DNA of 64,000 nucleotides from DP-19 sp036496285 (GCA_036496285.1 DASXLI010000098.1:59193-123192), one strand, 5' to 3'; positions 36,701-45,481 are shown, counted from the stretch's first letter. Numbers and translations: made by a program. The notes: generated by a model not told the origin, from the letters alone.

Positions 36701-39700
36701 GTGCCGCCACCGCGGCCCGCTCGCGCGCCGGGCCCTCGGGGAGCGTCTGAGCATGGCGCTCGTAGAGGCGCGCGAGCGCATCGCCGAGGTGGTCGGCACC
36801 GAAGATCTCGATGCGCTGACACGATCCGCTGGCACCGACCTCGAAAAGCACGAACACCTCGTGCTCGGACTCGCCCACGTCGAAGCGACCGCCACCGGTG
36901 CCGTGCGAGGCGATCCGTCGACGCGTCAGGCAGCACGACGCGCCGAGGGTCGCGAGCGGCTCGAACAGCATCCTGGGATCGCGTGCGCGCCGCAGTCGCC
37001 GAATCGAGGTGAGGTGACCATCGCGACCGTAGCTGGCGGCGTTGGCGTGGTCGACGACCTCGAGCGCATCGCTCCAGAGTGCCGCGATCGCCTCGGCATC
37101 GCCGGCCGCGAACGACGACGCGAAGCGAGCGGCCAGTTCGCTGGCGACGTTCGGGTGCACGCGGCGCGGTACTGGACGCGACGGTGCGACGCGATCGTCG
37201 TAGGCGGCATCGCGCGGGGCCACCGCCGGTCGGCTCTGCCGAGCGCCCTCGGCGAGCACCGTGGCCCCCTTCGCGCCCCAGAGGTCGGTCGCACGCTGCT
37301 CTTCTGCATTCGCCTCGTCGTGCCGGCCGGCGGCGCGGAAGGCGGCGGCAAGTGCGAGTCGCGCATCGGCGTGGTCGAGCAAGGCGTCGGTCGCAGCCGC
37401 GATCGCGACGGCGGCCTCGGCGAACGTGATCGCCGCGGCATGGTCGCCGCGCCGCGCCAGCGCCTCGGCGCGAACTCCGCGCCACGCGATCGCCGCCTGC
37501 AGATCGTCGCCCGCCAGCATCTCGCTCTCATGCGAGAGCGTCTCGGCCTCGGCGGCGCGGTCCTGGGCGAGCAGCGCACGGCCGAGCAAGGCGGCGGCGC
37601 GGGCGGCGTCGATGCCGAGGCCGAGATCGCGGAGCCCTTCGTAGCCGCTGCGCAGCGCGCGCTCGGCGGCCACTGCGTCGCCTTCGAGCAGATCGATCCG
37701 CCCCGCGAATACGTCGGTCTCGAAGAGGCGATGGCTGATCCCGAGCTCCTCGACCATCGTGCGCGACGACGCGAGCATGCGGCGCGCCGCCTCGGTGCGG
37801 CCGCGCAGCGCTTCCAACACGCTCTGGCACGAGAGCGCGACGGCCTCGACCGCGGGCGCGCCTTGCGTGATGCGCAGCACGCGCACGACGTCGAGACAGC
37901 GGCCGCTGGCGCGTGTCACCGGGCTCGGTCCCCAGAGCGCGGCGAGCGGCGCGCCGGCGAGGACCGCGTTGGCGCGGCGGCGGTCGCCGGCGCGTCGCGC
38001 CGCCGCAAGCGCTTGATCGAGCGCCGCCTCGCAGGCCCCGACCTTGCCGAGCCGCGCCAGCGCCTGGGCGTGGACGAAGTGCGCCTTGGCCTCGCCCGCG
38101 GCATCGCCCAGCGCGGCAAGCTCGCGGGCGGCCGCGCCGACCCGCTCGGACGTGACGTGCAACGCCTCGGGCGCCGTCAGCACCGTGAGCTGACCCGCGA
38201 AGCAGGTGTGCCACGCGCGGAGACGCGGCGCATCGGCGGCGACGCGGTCGAGCTCAGCGATCGCGTCGGCCGCGGGCCCGACGTCACCCGCGGCGAGCAG
38301 CGCCTCGCACCAGTCGAGCACGAGGTCGGGACGCTCGGGTGCCCCGGGAGTGAGGCGATCGAGGGCGCGGCCACAGAGGCCTGCCGCGAGCGATACGTCG
38401 TCGCGGGCGAGCGCGCGCCGCCCGGCCGCCGCGAGACGGCGCGCCGCCCGCTCACCGAGCGCGGCGCCCGCCGCGTCGAGCGAACCGAGCTCGCGGAGGT
38501 GCTGGTGGGCCTGCTCGAGGTGCCAGCCGATCATCTCGTCGTGCTCGGGCGCGTCGCCTACGCGCCCCTCGATCCAGTCGGCGAGACGCCCGTGCAGCTC
38601 GGCGCGCGTGCCCTTCAGGAGCCGGCGATAGGCGGCATCGCGGATCAGCACGTGATGGAAGCGCATAACGGGCTCGCCGAGGAGCCAACCGGTGTCGCGC
38701 TCGATGAGCTCGCTCCGGCGGAGCGACTCGAGGCGCGCGTCGAGCTCGCCGCCGTTGCGGCTGAGGAGCGCGGCGACCGCGCTCCGCGAGAAGTGGCGGC
38801 CGACGACGGCCGCGCGCTCGAGCACGATGCGCTCCTCCAGCCGCAGGCGCTCGATACGCGCTGCGAGCAGCGCGTGGATGGTCGGGGGCATCTCGAGCGC
38901 GGCGAGATTGGCGCCGACGATCCAGCGCTCGCCGTCCTTGGTGAGCACGCCCTCCTGCACCAGCATGCGCACCAGCTCGCCGACGAAGAGCGGATTGCCC
39001 TCGCTGGTGGCGAGCACCTTCGCCGCAACCGCAGCGGGCAGATCGGCGGCGCCGATCACGTTGGCCGCGAGACGCATGGCGGCGCCGGCATCGAGGCCGC
39101 CGAGCGTCATCACGTCGGCGACGAGGCTACCGGGGGTGACGAGCGAGGAGCGCAGATCACGGAGCTCGGGGCGGGCACCGATCAGCACGAAGAGCGGTAG
39201 ACCCGTGCCCCACTGCACCAGGTGCTCGACGAGATCGAGGAGCAACGGCTCGGCCCAGTGCAGGTCGTCGATCACGAGCACGACCGGCCGCGCCGCGGCA
39301 AGGCCGGCGAGAAAGCGACGCACGACGAAGAACGTCTCCTCGGGCGACGTCGCCGCACCGCCCAGCAGCCCGGCGATCCCCCCGGCAATGCGCGCCCGCT
39401 CGGCCTCGTCGCCGGTGGGAAGCGCCGCGGCGACCACTGCCCGCACCGCGTCGCCCGACGATCCGTCGTCGAGGCCGAGGAACCCGCGCAGAACCTGGGC
39501 GAGCGGCGCGAAGGTGGCACTGCCTGCGGCGTCGCAATGCGCGGCGAGGATCGTCGCATCGTCCGCGTGCCGGCGCGCGAGCTCGCCGATCAAGCGGGAC
39601 TTCCCGAGTCCGGGCGACCCCAGGAGGACGGCGAGCCGGGTGGCCGGGGTAGTGACGGCCGAGTCGTACACCGCCTCGAGGCGCGTCAATTCGGCCTCGC

Positions 39701-40508
39701 GTCCGACGAACGGGGCGGCGGCGACGCCGTCAGCCGGCGGCTCGAGCGACACCACACGGTAGGCCGCCACCGCCTCGACGCGGCCCTTGAGCGTGACGCT
39801 CCCGAGCGGCGCCAGGGTCACACGTGTCGCGACCAGTCGACGCGTCGCTTCGCCCAGCACCACGTCGCCGTCGCCCCCTTGCTCCTGGAGCCGCGCCGCG
39901 ACGTTTACCGGATCACCGATCACGTCGTCGCGGGCTCCGCTCACCACCACCTCGCCCGTGTTGACCGCGACCCGGAGCCCGACCGCACCGAGTGCCGCGT
40001 CCTCGACCTGGACGAGCGCGCGGAAGGCCTCCTGCATCGCGACGCCGGCACGCACTGCGCGGAGTGCATCGTCCTCCGCCACGTTCCGAAGGCCGAAGGC
40101 CGCCATTACGCCGTCGCCGAGGAGCTTCACGACCGCGCCGCCATGGACCTCGACGGCGGCGCGTAGTGCCTCGTAGTACCGCTCCATCACCCGCCGCGCC
40201 GACTCCGCGTCGAGCCGCTCGTGCAGTGCCGTCGAGCCCACGAGGTCGGCGAAGACGATCGTCACCATCTTGCGCGAGCCGGCGTCGGCAGCGGCTCGCG
40301 TGTCCGCCGTCGATGCGGGCTCCTGGCCCGACCCGGCGGGTTGCCGCGGAGGGGACGTTCCCAACGCCGCGCCGCACTCGCCGCAGAACTTCTCGCCGGC
40401 TTCGTACGGCGCGCCACAGGCTACGCAGGCGAGCGCCAGAGGCGAGCCGCATTCCGCGCAGAACTTCCGCCCGGCGCGGTTGTCGTGGTTACAGGAAGGG
40501 CAGTGCAT
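33705..40508 (-). CDS. Giant zinc-ribbon/class III cyclase/AAA-type ATPase protein with eight NTF2-like modules
   Basis: The 2267-residue protein begins with two zinc ribbons (CPSCNHDNRAGRKFCAEC and CVACGAPYEAGEKFCGEC). A class III cyclase follows (about 79-250; FADLVGST, LLGDGVMA, VNVAARLQ, giving both metal Asp and the catalytic Asn and Arg). An AAA/STAND-like ATPase (265-530; Walker A GSPGLGKS near 296, Walker B VLVIDDLHWAE near 410) and a long TPR-like helical stretch come next. From residue 1116 to the end come eight NTF2/SnoaL-like modules in four double units starting near 1116, 1405, 1700 and 1987. Each unit has an RDWDAL...DHR core and ends ALARFDAL or AYAELDAR. The first half is a known architecture; the eight-module tail is unusual. 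It lies alone between secA and murI. A soluble signalling role is inferred. Confidence 0.9.
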   Translation of the reverse strand: MHCPSCNHDNRAGRKFCAECGSPLALACVACGAPYEAGEKFCGECGAALGTSPPRQPAGSGQEPASTADTRAAADAGSRKMVTIVFADLVGSTALHERLDAESARRVMERYYEALRAAVEVHGGAVVKLLGDGVMAAFGLRNVAEDDALRAVRAGVAMQEAFRALVQVEDAALGAVGLRVAVNTGEVVVSGARDDVIGDPVNVAARLQEQGGDGDVVLGEATRRLVATRVTLAPLGSVTLKGRVEAVAAYRVVSLEPPADGVAAAPFVGREAELTRLEAVYDSAVTTPATRLAVLLGSPGLGKSRLIGELARRHADDATILAAHCDAAGSATFAPLAQVLRGFLGLDDGSSGDAVRAVVAAALPTGDEAERARIAGGIAGLLGGAATSPEETFFVVRRFLAGLAAARPVVLVIDDLHWAEPLLLDLVEHLVQWGTGLPLFVLIGARPELRDLRSSLVTPGSLVADVMTLGGLDAGAAMRLAANVIGAADLPAAVAAKVLATSEGNPLFVGELVRMLVQEGVLTKDGERWIVGANLAALEMPPTIHALLAARIERLRLEERIVLERAAVVGRHFSRSAVAALLSRNGGELDARLESLRRSELIERDTGWLLGEPVMRFHHVLIRDAAYRRLLKGTRAELHGRLADWIEGRVGDAPEHDEMIGWHLEQAHQHLRELGSLDAAGAALGERAARRLAAAGRRALARDDVSLAAGLCGRALDRLTPGAPERPDLVLDWCEALLAAGDVGPAADAIAELDRVAADAPRLRAWHTCFAGQLTVLTAPEALHVTSERVGAAARELAALGDAAGEAKAHFVHAQALARLGKVGACEAALDQALAAARRAGDRRRANAVLAGAPLAALWGPSPVTRASGRCLDVVRVLRITQGAPAVEAVALSCQSVLEALRGRTEAARRMLASSRTMVEELGISHRLFETDVFAGRIDLLEGDAVAAERALRSGYEGLRDLGLGIDAARAAALLGRALLAQDRAAEAETLSHESEMLAGDDLQAAIAWRGVRAEALARRGDHAAAITFAEAAVAIAAATDALLDHADARLALAAAFRAAGRHDEANAEEQRATDLWGAKGATVLAEGARQSRPAVAPRDAAYDDRVAPSRPVPRRVHPNVASELAARFASSFAAGDAEAIAALWSDALEVVDHANAASYGRDGHLTSIRRLRRARDPRMLFEPLATLGASCCLTRRRIASHGTGGGRFDVGESEHEVFVLFEVGASGSCQRIEIFGADHLGDALARLYERHAQTLPEGPARERAAVAARAVAFMLTPVDAPDPTQLYAPTYQDVDHRSVGYGMVSYDEARTKLRESFRELVDGLRYRVDDVLALDANGFVRKTTASGVWREGGGPFERTVCTFTIFGPDGRVTRHESFDPDREVEVLARFDALTADAAPALPVRRRVRPNAASGTFAALEAAFARRDLDAVDALLGDPLETIEHPTGTTYGREGQLESSRRTMRLPDLDFRIEPLATLGDALCLARRVVTGSGTAGGRFDVGEYEIESIVLNEVDAAGRLTSSEVFAADHLCQAIARLYERYAESLADGPERTRASGTARAHSVWDGPLDTEHVVGVIAPSYVCVDHRSLGTWSSQGYDQWLRHWRRQAELAAGFSRRDDDILAFAPAASVTRHTYYGTSRASGGYFENVMLAVNVFGADGLYTRCELFEPDQKAEALARYDALVGSAGDGTAPARAEPHFPNAATHALERFVRASAERDWQSLADRFAPSLRFDDRRPLLRMQLPKDSFLEQHRVLFDVPNGRWITTSIATRGERLVLARLLFQGDVEDGGGVLEIDHLSVLEVDDDGRMNGIVLYEPADLDAAYAELDARWWAGEEEAHPRVAAYQTAFDRGLASRDWDALVTLYAPTLVARDHRLVGWDTLRGATAFVGALRGMVDLAPDARVRVDHLRTSERGIIGDVAWVGTRDGGTFESPFIDVVELDADGKAARLDLYDPHHREAALARFDALVGSAGLERTSEVFRPTPFENPAAQSARRQGDLWSARDWSGLLQALPPEFRYVDRRPMAHLELDRGGYVEFIRQLGDMGSVRFDGEILATRGNRLALGRARVEVAGGDVGPSEVAFLDVVETDERGEPVARIRFDPDALGAAYAELDARYAAGEGARHAAFAAALRWKRAFAARDWDALAAVCAPDVVRTDHRPLGFGQSEDIGTEASGAARVVQLMRSLVELAPDAHMHVDHLRTSDRGALAQMAWRGAREGGAFEIPGIVVHEVDESGRIRRFDVYALDRSGDALARFEEIGRQR

Positions 40509-40632
40509 CGCGGATCGTCCCGCGTACTACCACGCACGGCGGCAAGGTCAGAACGCCGCCCCTCCACCCATGGCTCCGGGGCCTACGAGAACAATGCCCC
40601 AGGATGGTGCAGTCAACTCAGAATCGTGTCGC

Positions 40633-41430
40633 TCAGCGTTCGATGCGTACCGCCGACTCGACGGCGGAACCGAGGAAGCGGCTGCCGACCTTGATGAATC
40701 GATCCGGTACGTCGGTGACGAAAAACGACGCCGAGCCGCGCCCGGAGGTGCGCGCGAGGCCGCGCTCGGCGAGCGTCGCAACGACATCGCGCGCGGTCTC
40801 GGTGGCGGAGTCGATGAGCTGCACCTTCGGCCCGAGGTACTCGCCGATGGTGCGCGCGAGCAGCGGATAGTGCGTGCAGCCGAGGACGAGCGAGTCGATG
40901 CCGCTCTGCCGGAGGCTCGCGAGATAGAGCGCCGCGGCCTCGCGCGCCACGTCGTTCTCGATCCAGCCCTCCTCCGCCAGCGGCACGAAGAGCGGGCAGG
41001 CGCGGGTGTAGATCTCGAGCTCGGCGTCGATCGCCCGCAAGGCACGGGTGTAGCTGCCGCTCGCGATCGTCGCCTCCGTGCCGATGATACCGACCCGGCG
41101 ATTGCGCGTCGCCGCGACCGCGGCGCGCGCCCCGGGCTCGATCACGCCGATCACCGGCACCTCGAAACGCTCGCGCAGCGTGTCGAGCGCCACCGCCGAG
41201 GAGCTGTTGCACGCGACCACCAGCAGCTTGACGCCCTTGTCGACCAGGAACTGGGTGTTCTCGACCGAGTAGCGCGTGACGACCGCGGCGGACTTGGTGC
41301 CGTACGGAAAGCGCGCCGTGTCCCCGAGATACACGAGGTGCTCGTTGGGAACCGTCTCGAGGAGGCGGTGCAGCACCGTCAGGCCGCCCACCCCCGAGTC
41401 GAAGATGCCGATGCTCGCGTCCGCCGTCAT
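40633..41430 (-). CDS. murI: Glutamate racemase
   Basis: The 265-residue protein has both catalytic cysteines, Cys74 (VACNSSSA) and Cys185 (LGCTHYPLL), and the opening GIFDSGVGGLTV. It makes D-glutamate for peptidoglycan. The ATG overlaps the stop of the SPL-like gene by 4 bases (ATGA), so it is the last gene of an overlapping operon with that gene, an unknown protein and a GT2 glycosyltransferase. Confidence 0.96.
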   Translation of the reverse strand: MTADASIGIFDSGVGGLTVLHRLLETVPNEHLVYLGDTARFPYGTKSAAVVTRYSVENTQFLVDKGVKLLVVACNSSSAVALDTLRERFEVPVIGVIEPGARAAVAATRNRRVGIIGTEATIASGSYTRALRAIDAELEIYTRACPLFVPLAEEGWIENDVAREAAALYLASLRQSGIDSLVLGCTHYPLLARTIGEYLGPKVQLIDSATETARDVVATLAERGLARTSGRGSASFFVTDVPDRFIKVGSRFLGSAVESAVRIER

Positions 41431-42533
41431 CGTGCCGCCAACAGCGCGCCGAGCTCCTGGTCGCGCAGCGGGGCCGCCCCGAACACGCGCTCCCAGACGT
41501 CCGGGGTCTCCATGCAGAGGTAGAGCGGCACGTGCGGCAGGGCGTCCTCGACCAGGCGCCGCACGCTCCGGTACATGCGGACGCGCAGCGGCTGGAAATC
41601 GCGCCACTTGCCGTCCGCGGCCGGCACTTGCTCGCCGGCGAGCAGCGGGGTCCCGGGGAAGCGGGCGCGCATGCGCGTCCGCAGCGCCGGCGAGAGCCTG
41701 AGCGCCCCCATGCTGACCCACGCGACGCGCGCCGCGGAGACGGCTGAGGCGATCGCGTGGACGAGATCGCGGTAGCCCTCCTCCCAGCCCTCGTGCTCGA
41801 TCAGCGGGTCGAGGTGGACGCCGATCTTGTAGCCGGCGTCGGCCGCCCGGCGCATCGCCGCGAAGCGTGCCGGCAGCGACGCCGTGCCCGTCTCGGCGAA
41901 GCGCATCGCGGATCCCGGTGCGAGCGACCACGAGACCACGACCCGTTCGCGTGGATCCATCGCCACGAGGTCGTCGACGCAGTCGGTCTTAGTCTTGAGC
42001 TCGAGGAGCGCGTTCGGGCGGGCCGCGAAGAACGGCACCAGGTCGCGGCTCAAGCCGGTCAGCGGATCGAGCGCGAGGCTGTCGGCGAGCTCGCCGGTGC
42101 CGATGCGGAAGCGCCGGCCGGGGTGCGCGTCGAGCAGGCGCCCCACCTCGGCGAGCGCGTCGTCGGGATTGACGTAGGCGGTGAGCGCCGGCGCGTCCGC
42201 GAGGTAGTCCTGCAGGAAGCAGTAGCCGCAATCCATCGGGCAGTTCGAGGCGAAGGTCAGGACGAGGTAGTTGCAGCACGCCATGCCGCGCGTACCGGCC
42301 GGGCAGTGCTCGAGGAAGGCGCCGCGGCGCGGCGCGAGCAGGAGGCGGCGCTTCGCCGCCGAGAACTCCTGACCGCGCAGCGCCTCCCGGTCGTCGATCA
42401 CGCGCACCGGCACACCCGGCGCGCGCTCGCGGCAGCGGCGCACGATCGGCGTCTCCTCGGAGCCGTGCTCGATCAGCATCTCGTCGGGAACGAACACCCT
42501 GCTCTCCGTACCACCGCGCGCCTGCGCCGTCAC
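41427..42533 (-). CDS. SPL-family radical SAM protein lacking the spore photoproduct lyase cysteine
   Basis: The 368-residue protein has a radical SAM cluster motif SNCPMDCGYCFLQDYL (Cys98, 102, 105) and the overall pattern of spore photoproduct lyase: FRIGTGELADSLALD, LLELKTKTDCVDDL, SWSLAP and a C-terminal YLCMETPDVW. In true SPL a conserved Cys (position 141 in Bacillus subtilis) follows the cluster by about 50 residues. The equivalent stretch here reads RIGTGEL, so that Cys is absent. DNA dimer repair is therefore doubtful, and the reaction is unknown. The GTG start overlaps the upstream gene (GTGA), and the stop overlaps murI. Confidence 0.88.
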   Translation of the reverse strand: MTAQARGGTESRVFVPDEMLIEHGSEETPIVRRCRERAPGVPVRVIDDREALRGQEFSAAKRRLLLAPRRGAFLEHCPAGTRGMACCNYLVLTFASNCPMDCGYCFLQDYLADAPALTAYVNPDDALAEVGRLLDAHPGRRFRIGTGELADSLALDPLTGLSRDLVPFFAARPNALLELKTKTDCVDDLVAMDPRERVVVSWSLAPGSAMRFAETGTASLPARFAAMRRAADAGYKIGVHLDPLIEHEGWEEGYRDLVHAIASAVSAARVAWVSMGALRLSPALRTRMRARFPGTPLLAGEQVPAADGKWRDFQPLRVRMYRSVRRLVEDALPHVPLYLCMETPDVWERVFGAAPLRDQELGALLAAR

Positions 42534-43021
42534 GCCTCGTCGAGGAGCGCGAAGAGCCGCGCCACGTCGCCGTGCGCGACGCGCGCGCGCAGCGTCTCGA
42601 CGGCGTCGCACAGCTCGGTCTCGGAGCGGGCGCGGATCGTGACCGTCACGACGCCGCCTTCGAGCGCCGGCGGCGGCGCGACCGTCACCGCCGGGCCGCA
42701 CTCCATCGCCCGCACCTGCGCCGCAACCGCCGATTCGCGCGCCGCGAGCCGCGGGTAGCGCAGGCGCCGCAGGCGCTCCTTCCAGCGCTTCAGCCGCTCG
42801 GGCGCCGACCCGCCGCCGGCCGCGGTGGCGCACAGATCCGCGTCGCCGAGCAGCGCCTCCGGCGCCGTCCCCTGGCGTGCCGCGATGTCGTCGAGCCAGT
42901 CGAGGATGTCGCCCAGGTGATGCGCGCTCGGCCGCAAGCGCTCGACGACCGCGGCGAGCGCGGCGCGCCCCTCCACCGTCCACCCGGCGGTGCGAGCGGC
43001 GACGACCTCGTCACGGGTCAC
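42530..43021 (-). CDS. Unknown protein linked to the SPL-like radical SAM gene
   Basis: The 163-residue product is mainly helical and has no signal peptide or metal motif that I can name. Recognisable stretches are HHLGDILDWLDDIAARQG and LKRWKERLRRLRYPRLAARE. A C-terminal small beta-alpha domain (VVTVTIRARSETELCDAVE) follows. It starts with GTG overlapping the GT2 stop and ends overlapping the SPL-like start, so it is locked between the two. The order suggests it serves the radical SAM protein, perhaps as an adaptor or substrate-binding part; this is inference. A helical wHTH-like content is possible. Confidence 0.7.
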   Translation of the reverse strand: MTRDEVVAARTAGWTVEGRAALAAVVERLRPSAHHLGDILDWLDDIAARQGTAPEALLGDADLCATAAGGGSAPERLKRWKERLRRLRYPRLAARESAVAAQVRAMECGPAVTVAPPPALEGGVVTVTIRARSETELCDAVETLRARVAHGDVARLFALLDEA

Positions 43022-43905
43022 GCCGGCGCCACGACGGGCCCGGCCATCGTCCCGGCCGCCTCGGCGAGCGAGAGGTAGCGCTCCGCCTCCTCCGCGCGCC
43101 CGCGGCGCCGGGCGCCGCCCGCCAGGATGCCGCACTTCTCGCGCACGACGGCCGCCACGGCGGCGCGCCCGCCGGCATCGAGCGCGTCGAGCGCCGTGAG
43201 CGCATCCGGGTCGGCGCCGGCGAGGAGCTTCACGAGGGCCGCAACCCGCCAGCGGTCGAGCCCCCAGGTCGAGCGCGACAGCTGATCGGGATGGCCGCCG
43301 CGCTTCACGACGAGCGCCTCCGGCACGAGGCCGATCGGCTCGCGCGCCGTGATCCGCAGCCAGAGCTCGTAGTCCTCGCAGACCGGAAACGCCTCGTCGA
43401 AGCCGCCGTACGCCGCGAAGGTCTCGCGCGCGAGGATCACCGCCGACGGGCTCACGAGGCAGCAGCCGAGGCTCCGCCGGAAGAGCCGCTCCTCTTTGCG
43501 ATGGCGGAGGCGCGGGTTGCGATGGCGGCCGGCATCGATCCAGCGCTCGTCGGTCTGCGCGATGCGATACGCCGGGTGCGCCTCGAGCCACGCGACCTGG
43601 CGCTCCAGCTTGCGCGGCAGCCAGAGGTCGTCGGAGTCGAGGAACGCGATCCAGCGCGCGTCGAGCTGCGCGACCCCCGCGTTGCGCGCCGCCGCGACCC
43701 CGCGCGCCGGCGTGCGCAGCACCCGCGACGGCAGCGCCGATCCGGCGAGGGCGTCCTCGGCCGCGGCGGCCGAGCCGTCGGTCGAGCCGTCGTCGACGAC
43801 GACGATGCCGACGTCGCCGTAGGTCTGCGCCAGCACCGACCCGATCGCCTCGACGACCATCCTGGCCCGGTCACGCACCGGGATCACGACAGCGACGCTC
43901 GGCAC
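43018..43905 (-). CDS. Glycosyltransferase family 2 protein
   Basis: The 295-residue GT2 enzyme begins VAVVIPVRDRARMVVEAIGS. It has the nucleotide-sugar site VVVDDGSTDGS, the metal-binding DxD as FLDSDDLW, and the acceptor-side FDEAFPVCEDYELWLR. There is no membrane helix, so it is cytosolic or peripheral. It is the first gene of the overlapping run with the unknown protein, the SPL-like protein and murI. The acceptor is unknown. The C-terminal 60 residues are helical and family-specific. Confidence 0.92.
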   Translation of the reverse strand: MPSVAVVIPVRDRARMVVEAIGSVLAQTYGDVGIVVVDDGSTDGSAAAAEDALAGSALPSRVLRTPARGVAAARNAGVAQLDARWIAFLDSDDLWLPRKLERQVAWLEAHPAYRIAQTDERWIDAGRHRNPRLRHRKEERLFRRSLGCCLVSPSAVILARETFAAYGGFDEAFPVCEDYELWLRITAREPIGLVPEALVVKRGGHPDQLSRSTWGLDRWRVAALVKLLAGADPDALTALDALDAGGRAAVAAVVREKCGILAGGARRRGRAEEAERYLSLAEAAGTMAGPVVAPA

Positions 43906-43912
43906 GGCGCGC

Positions 43913-44500
43913 TCAGCCCCGCTTCCCGGGCCTGGCGGTCCACGTGGCGATGGCGCGCCACACGTCGTCGACGCCCTCGCCGGTGACGGCCGAGAACGGC
44001 ACGACCGGCACCGGCGTGGCGGTGAACGCGCGCTCCGCCTGCACGCGCTCGGCGCGGCGCAGCTTGTCCACCTTCGTCGCGATCACGAGGAGCGGCAGGT
44101 CGCGCGCAGCGGCGAAGTCGAGCAGGCGCTGCTCCTCCTCCTCGAAGCCGCGCCGCACGTCGATCAGCAGGACCAGCCCGGCGAGCGCCGCGCGTCCTTC
44201 GAGATAGCTCTCGACGAGCGGGCCCCAGCCGGCGCGCAGCGCCTTCGGCACCTTGGCGTAGCCGTAGCCCGGCAGGTCGACGAAGACGACCCGGTCGTCG
44301 ATGGCGAAGAAGTTGAGCTGCTGCGTGCGTCCCGGCGTCGAGCTGGTCCGCGCGAGGCCGCGGCGCCCGAGGATGCGGTTGATCGCCGACGACTTGCCGA
44401 CGTTCGAGCGCCCGGCGAACGCCACCTCGCGCGGCCCCGCCGGCGGGAACCGTCCCGGCTCGGTCGCGGCGCCGATGAACTCTGCCCGTCCGACCTTCAT
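43913..44500 (-). CDS. engB: Ribosome biogenesis GTP-binding protein YsxC/EngB
   Basis: The 195-residue GTPase has G1 GRSNVGKSS, G2 TPGRTQ, G3 DLPGYGYAKV, G4 TKVDKL and G5 SAVTGEG in order, with the YGYAK hallmark of YsxC. It acts in assembly of the large ribosomal subunit. The ATG at 44500 follows the DUF309 gene with an ATGA overlap, and it is followed closely by the GT2 gene. Confidence 0.96.
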   Translation of the reverse strand: MKVGRAEFIGAATEPGRFPPAGPREVAFAGRSNVGKSSAINRILGRRGLARTSSTPGRTQQLNFFAIDDRVVFVDLPGYGYAKVPKALRAGWGPLVESYLEGRAALAGLVLLIDVRRGFEEEEQRLLDFAAARDLPLLVIATKVDKLRRAERVQAERAFTATPVPVVPFSAVTGEGVDDVWRAIATWTARPGKRG

Positions 44501-44865
44501 CACCGAGCCTTCGCCGAAGCCGGCAGCAGCTGCGGGGGCTCGACGGCGGGCGGCCGCCCGGCGGCTTGCTGCGCCGCGAGGCGCGCGAGGTCGGCCTCGA
44601 CGCCGCGGCGCAGGCGCCCGAGGTCGAGCGTCTGGTGGTCGTCGGGGTACGGCGCGAGCTTGCCAAGGCCCTTGGCCAGCATGCTCTCGCCGCCCGGGTG
44701 TCCCGCGGTCACTTTGTGATACCCGACCGCGACTTGAATCAGGCCGAGGACGAAGTTCCAATCGTCCTCGGCCGTCTCGTCGAGCAGCTCTTCGAGCGCC
44801 TCGTGGCACTCGAAGAACCGCCCGGCATTGTACTCACGCAGGGCTGCCGACAGCCCCGGCGTCAC
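44500..44865 (-). CDS. DUF309 family protein
   Basis: The 121-residue helical protein has the DUF309 signature FFECHEALEELLDE...DWNFVLGLIQVAVGYHKV, with conserved His and Glu that might bind a metal. A GTG start overlaps the stop of the upstream SRPBCC-lipoprotein gene (GTGA), and its own stop overlaps engB. The family function is unknown. Confidence 0.88.
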   Translation of the reverse strand: MTPGLSAALREYNAGRFFECHEALEELLDETAEDDWNFVLGLIQVAVGYHKVTAGHPGGESMLAKGLGKLAPYPDDHQTLDLGRLRRGVEADLARLAAQQAAGRPPAVEPPQLLPASAKAR

Positions 44866-45455
44866 GACGCCTTATCAGTCCCCATCCCGCCGGCCTTGAT
44901 GGCCTTGTCGATGCCGGCCGCGAGGTTGTCGAACGCCTCTTTGATGGCGGTCTTCTGTACGCTGACCGGCGCCGGGATGTTGACCTTGTCCTTCTGGACG
45001 GCCTTGTAGACGATCATCGTCGCTTTGCCGTCGTCGGCCGGCTTCAAGTCGTACTCGCCGTCGATGTCGACGAGCGAGCTGTCGAGCGTCTTCAGCTTGA
45101 TGACCTTGTCGGACGGCTGCGCCGTGAGCTGCATCGTGAAGGCCTGCACCTGCCCGAGGGTGGAGACGCGATAGTCGAGGACCTTCACGTCGCCCTCGCT
45201 CTTCACGAGCTTGGTCTGCTGGTACTGCTCGCTGTACTTCTCCAGGTCCTGCGGCTGCTGGAACGCGGTCCAGACCTTGTCGATCGGGAAATCGAGCTTC
45301 TTCGTGAGACGGATCGTGAACGTGTCTCCGTTCTTCTCGAGGACCTCGCCCTCCTCGAGCTTGGGCGAGCAGGCCGCGACCGTCAGTGCGAGAACCCCGA
45401 GCACCGCGAGCCATCGCACCGCCCCGCCGACTCTGGGCTCCATTGGCGTCTTCAT
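44862..45455 (-). CDS. SRPBCC-type lipoprotein
   Basis: The 197-residue protein has a signal sequence ending in a lipobox (LTVAACS, Cys29), so it is probably lipidated. The mature part looks like an SRPBCC/START-type fold: KLDFPIDKVWTAFQQPQDLEKY, then KVLDYRVSTLGQ and a C-terminal amphipathic helix that ends AFDNLAAGIDKAIKA. Such folds bind hydrophobic ligands. Export to the outer or inner membrane is inferred. It is upstream of DUF309 and engB with an overlapping stop. Confidence 0.75.
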   Translation of the reverse strand: MKTPMEPRVGGAVRWLAVLGVLALTVAACSPKLEEGEVLEKNGDTFTIRLTKKLDFPIDKVWTAFQQPQDLEKYSEQYQQTKLVKSEGDVKVLDYRVSTLGQVQAFTMQLTAQPSDKVIKLKTLDSSLVDIDGEYDLKPADDGKATMIVYKAVQKDKVNIPAPVSVQKTAIKEAFDNLAAGIDKAIKAGGMGTDKAS

Positions 45456-45481
45456 GGTGAGACCTCCTCTTGTGCTGTCTG

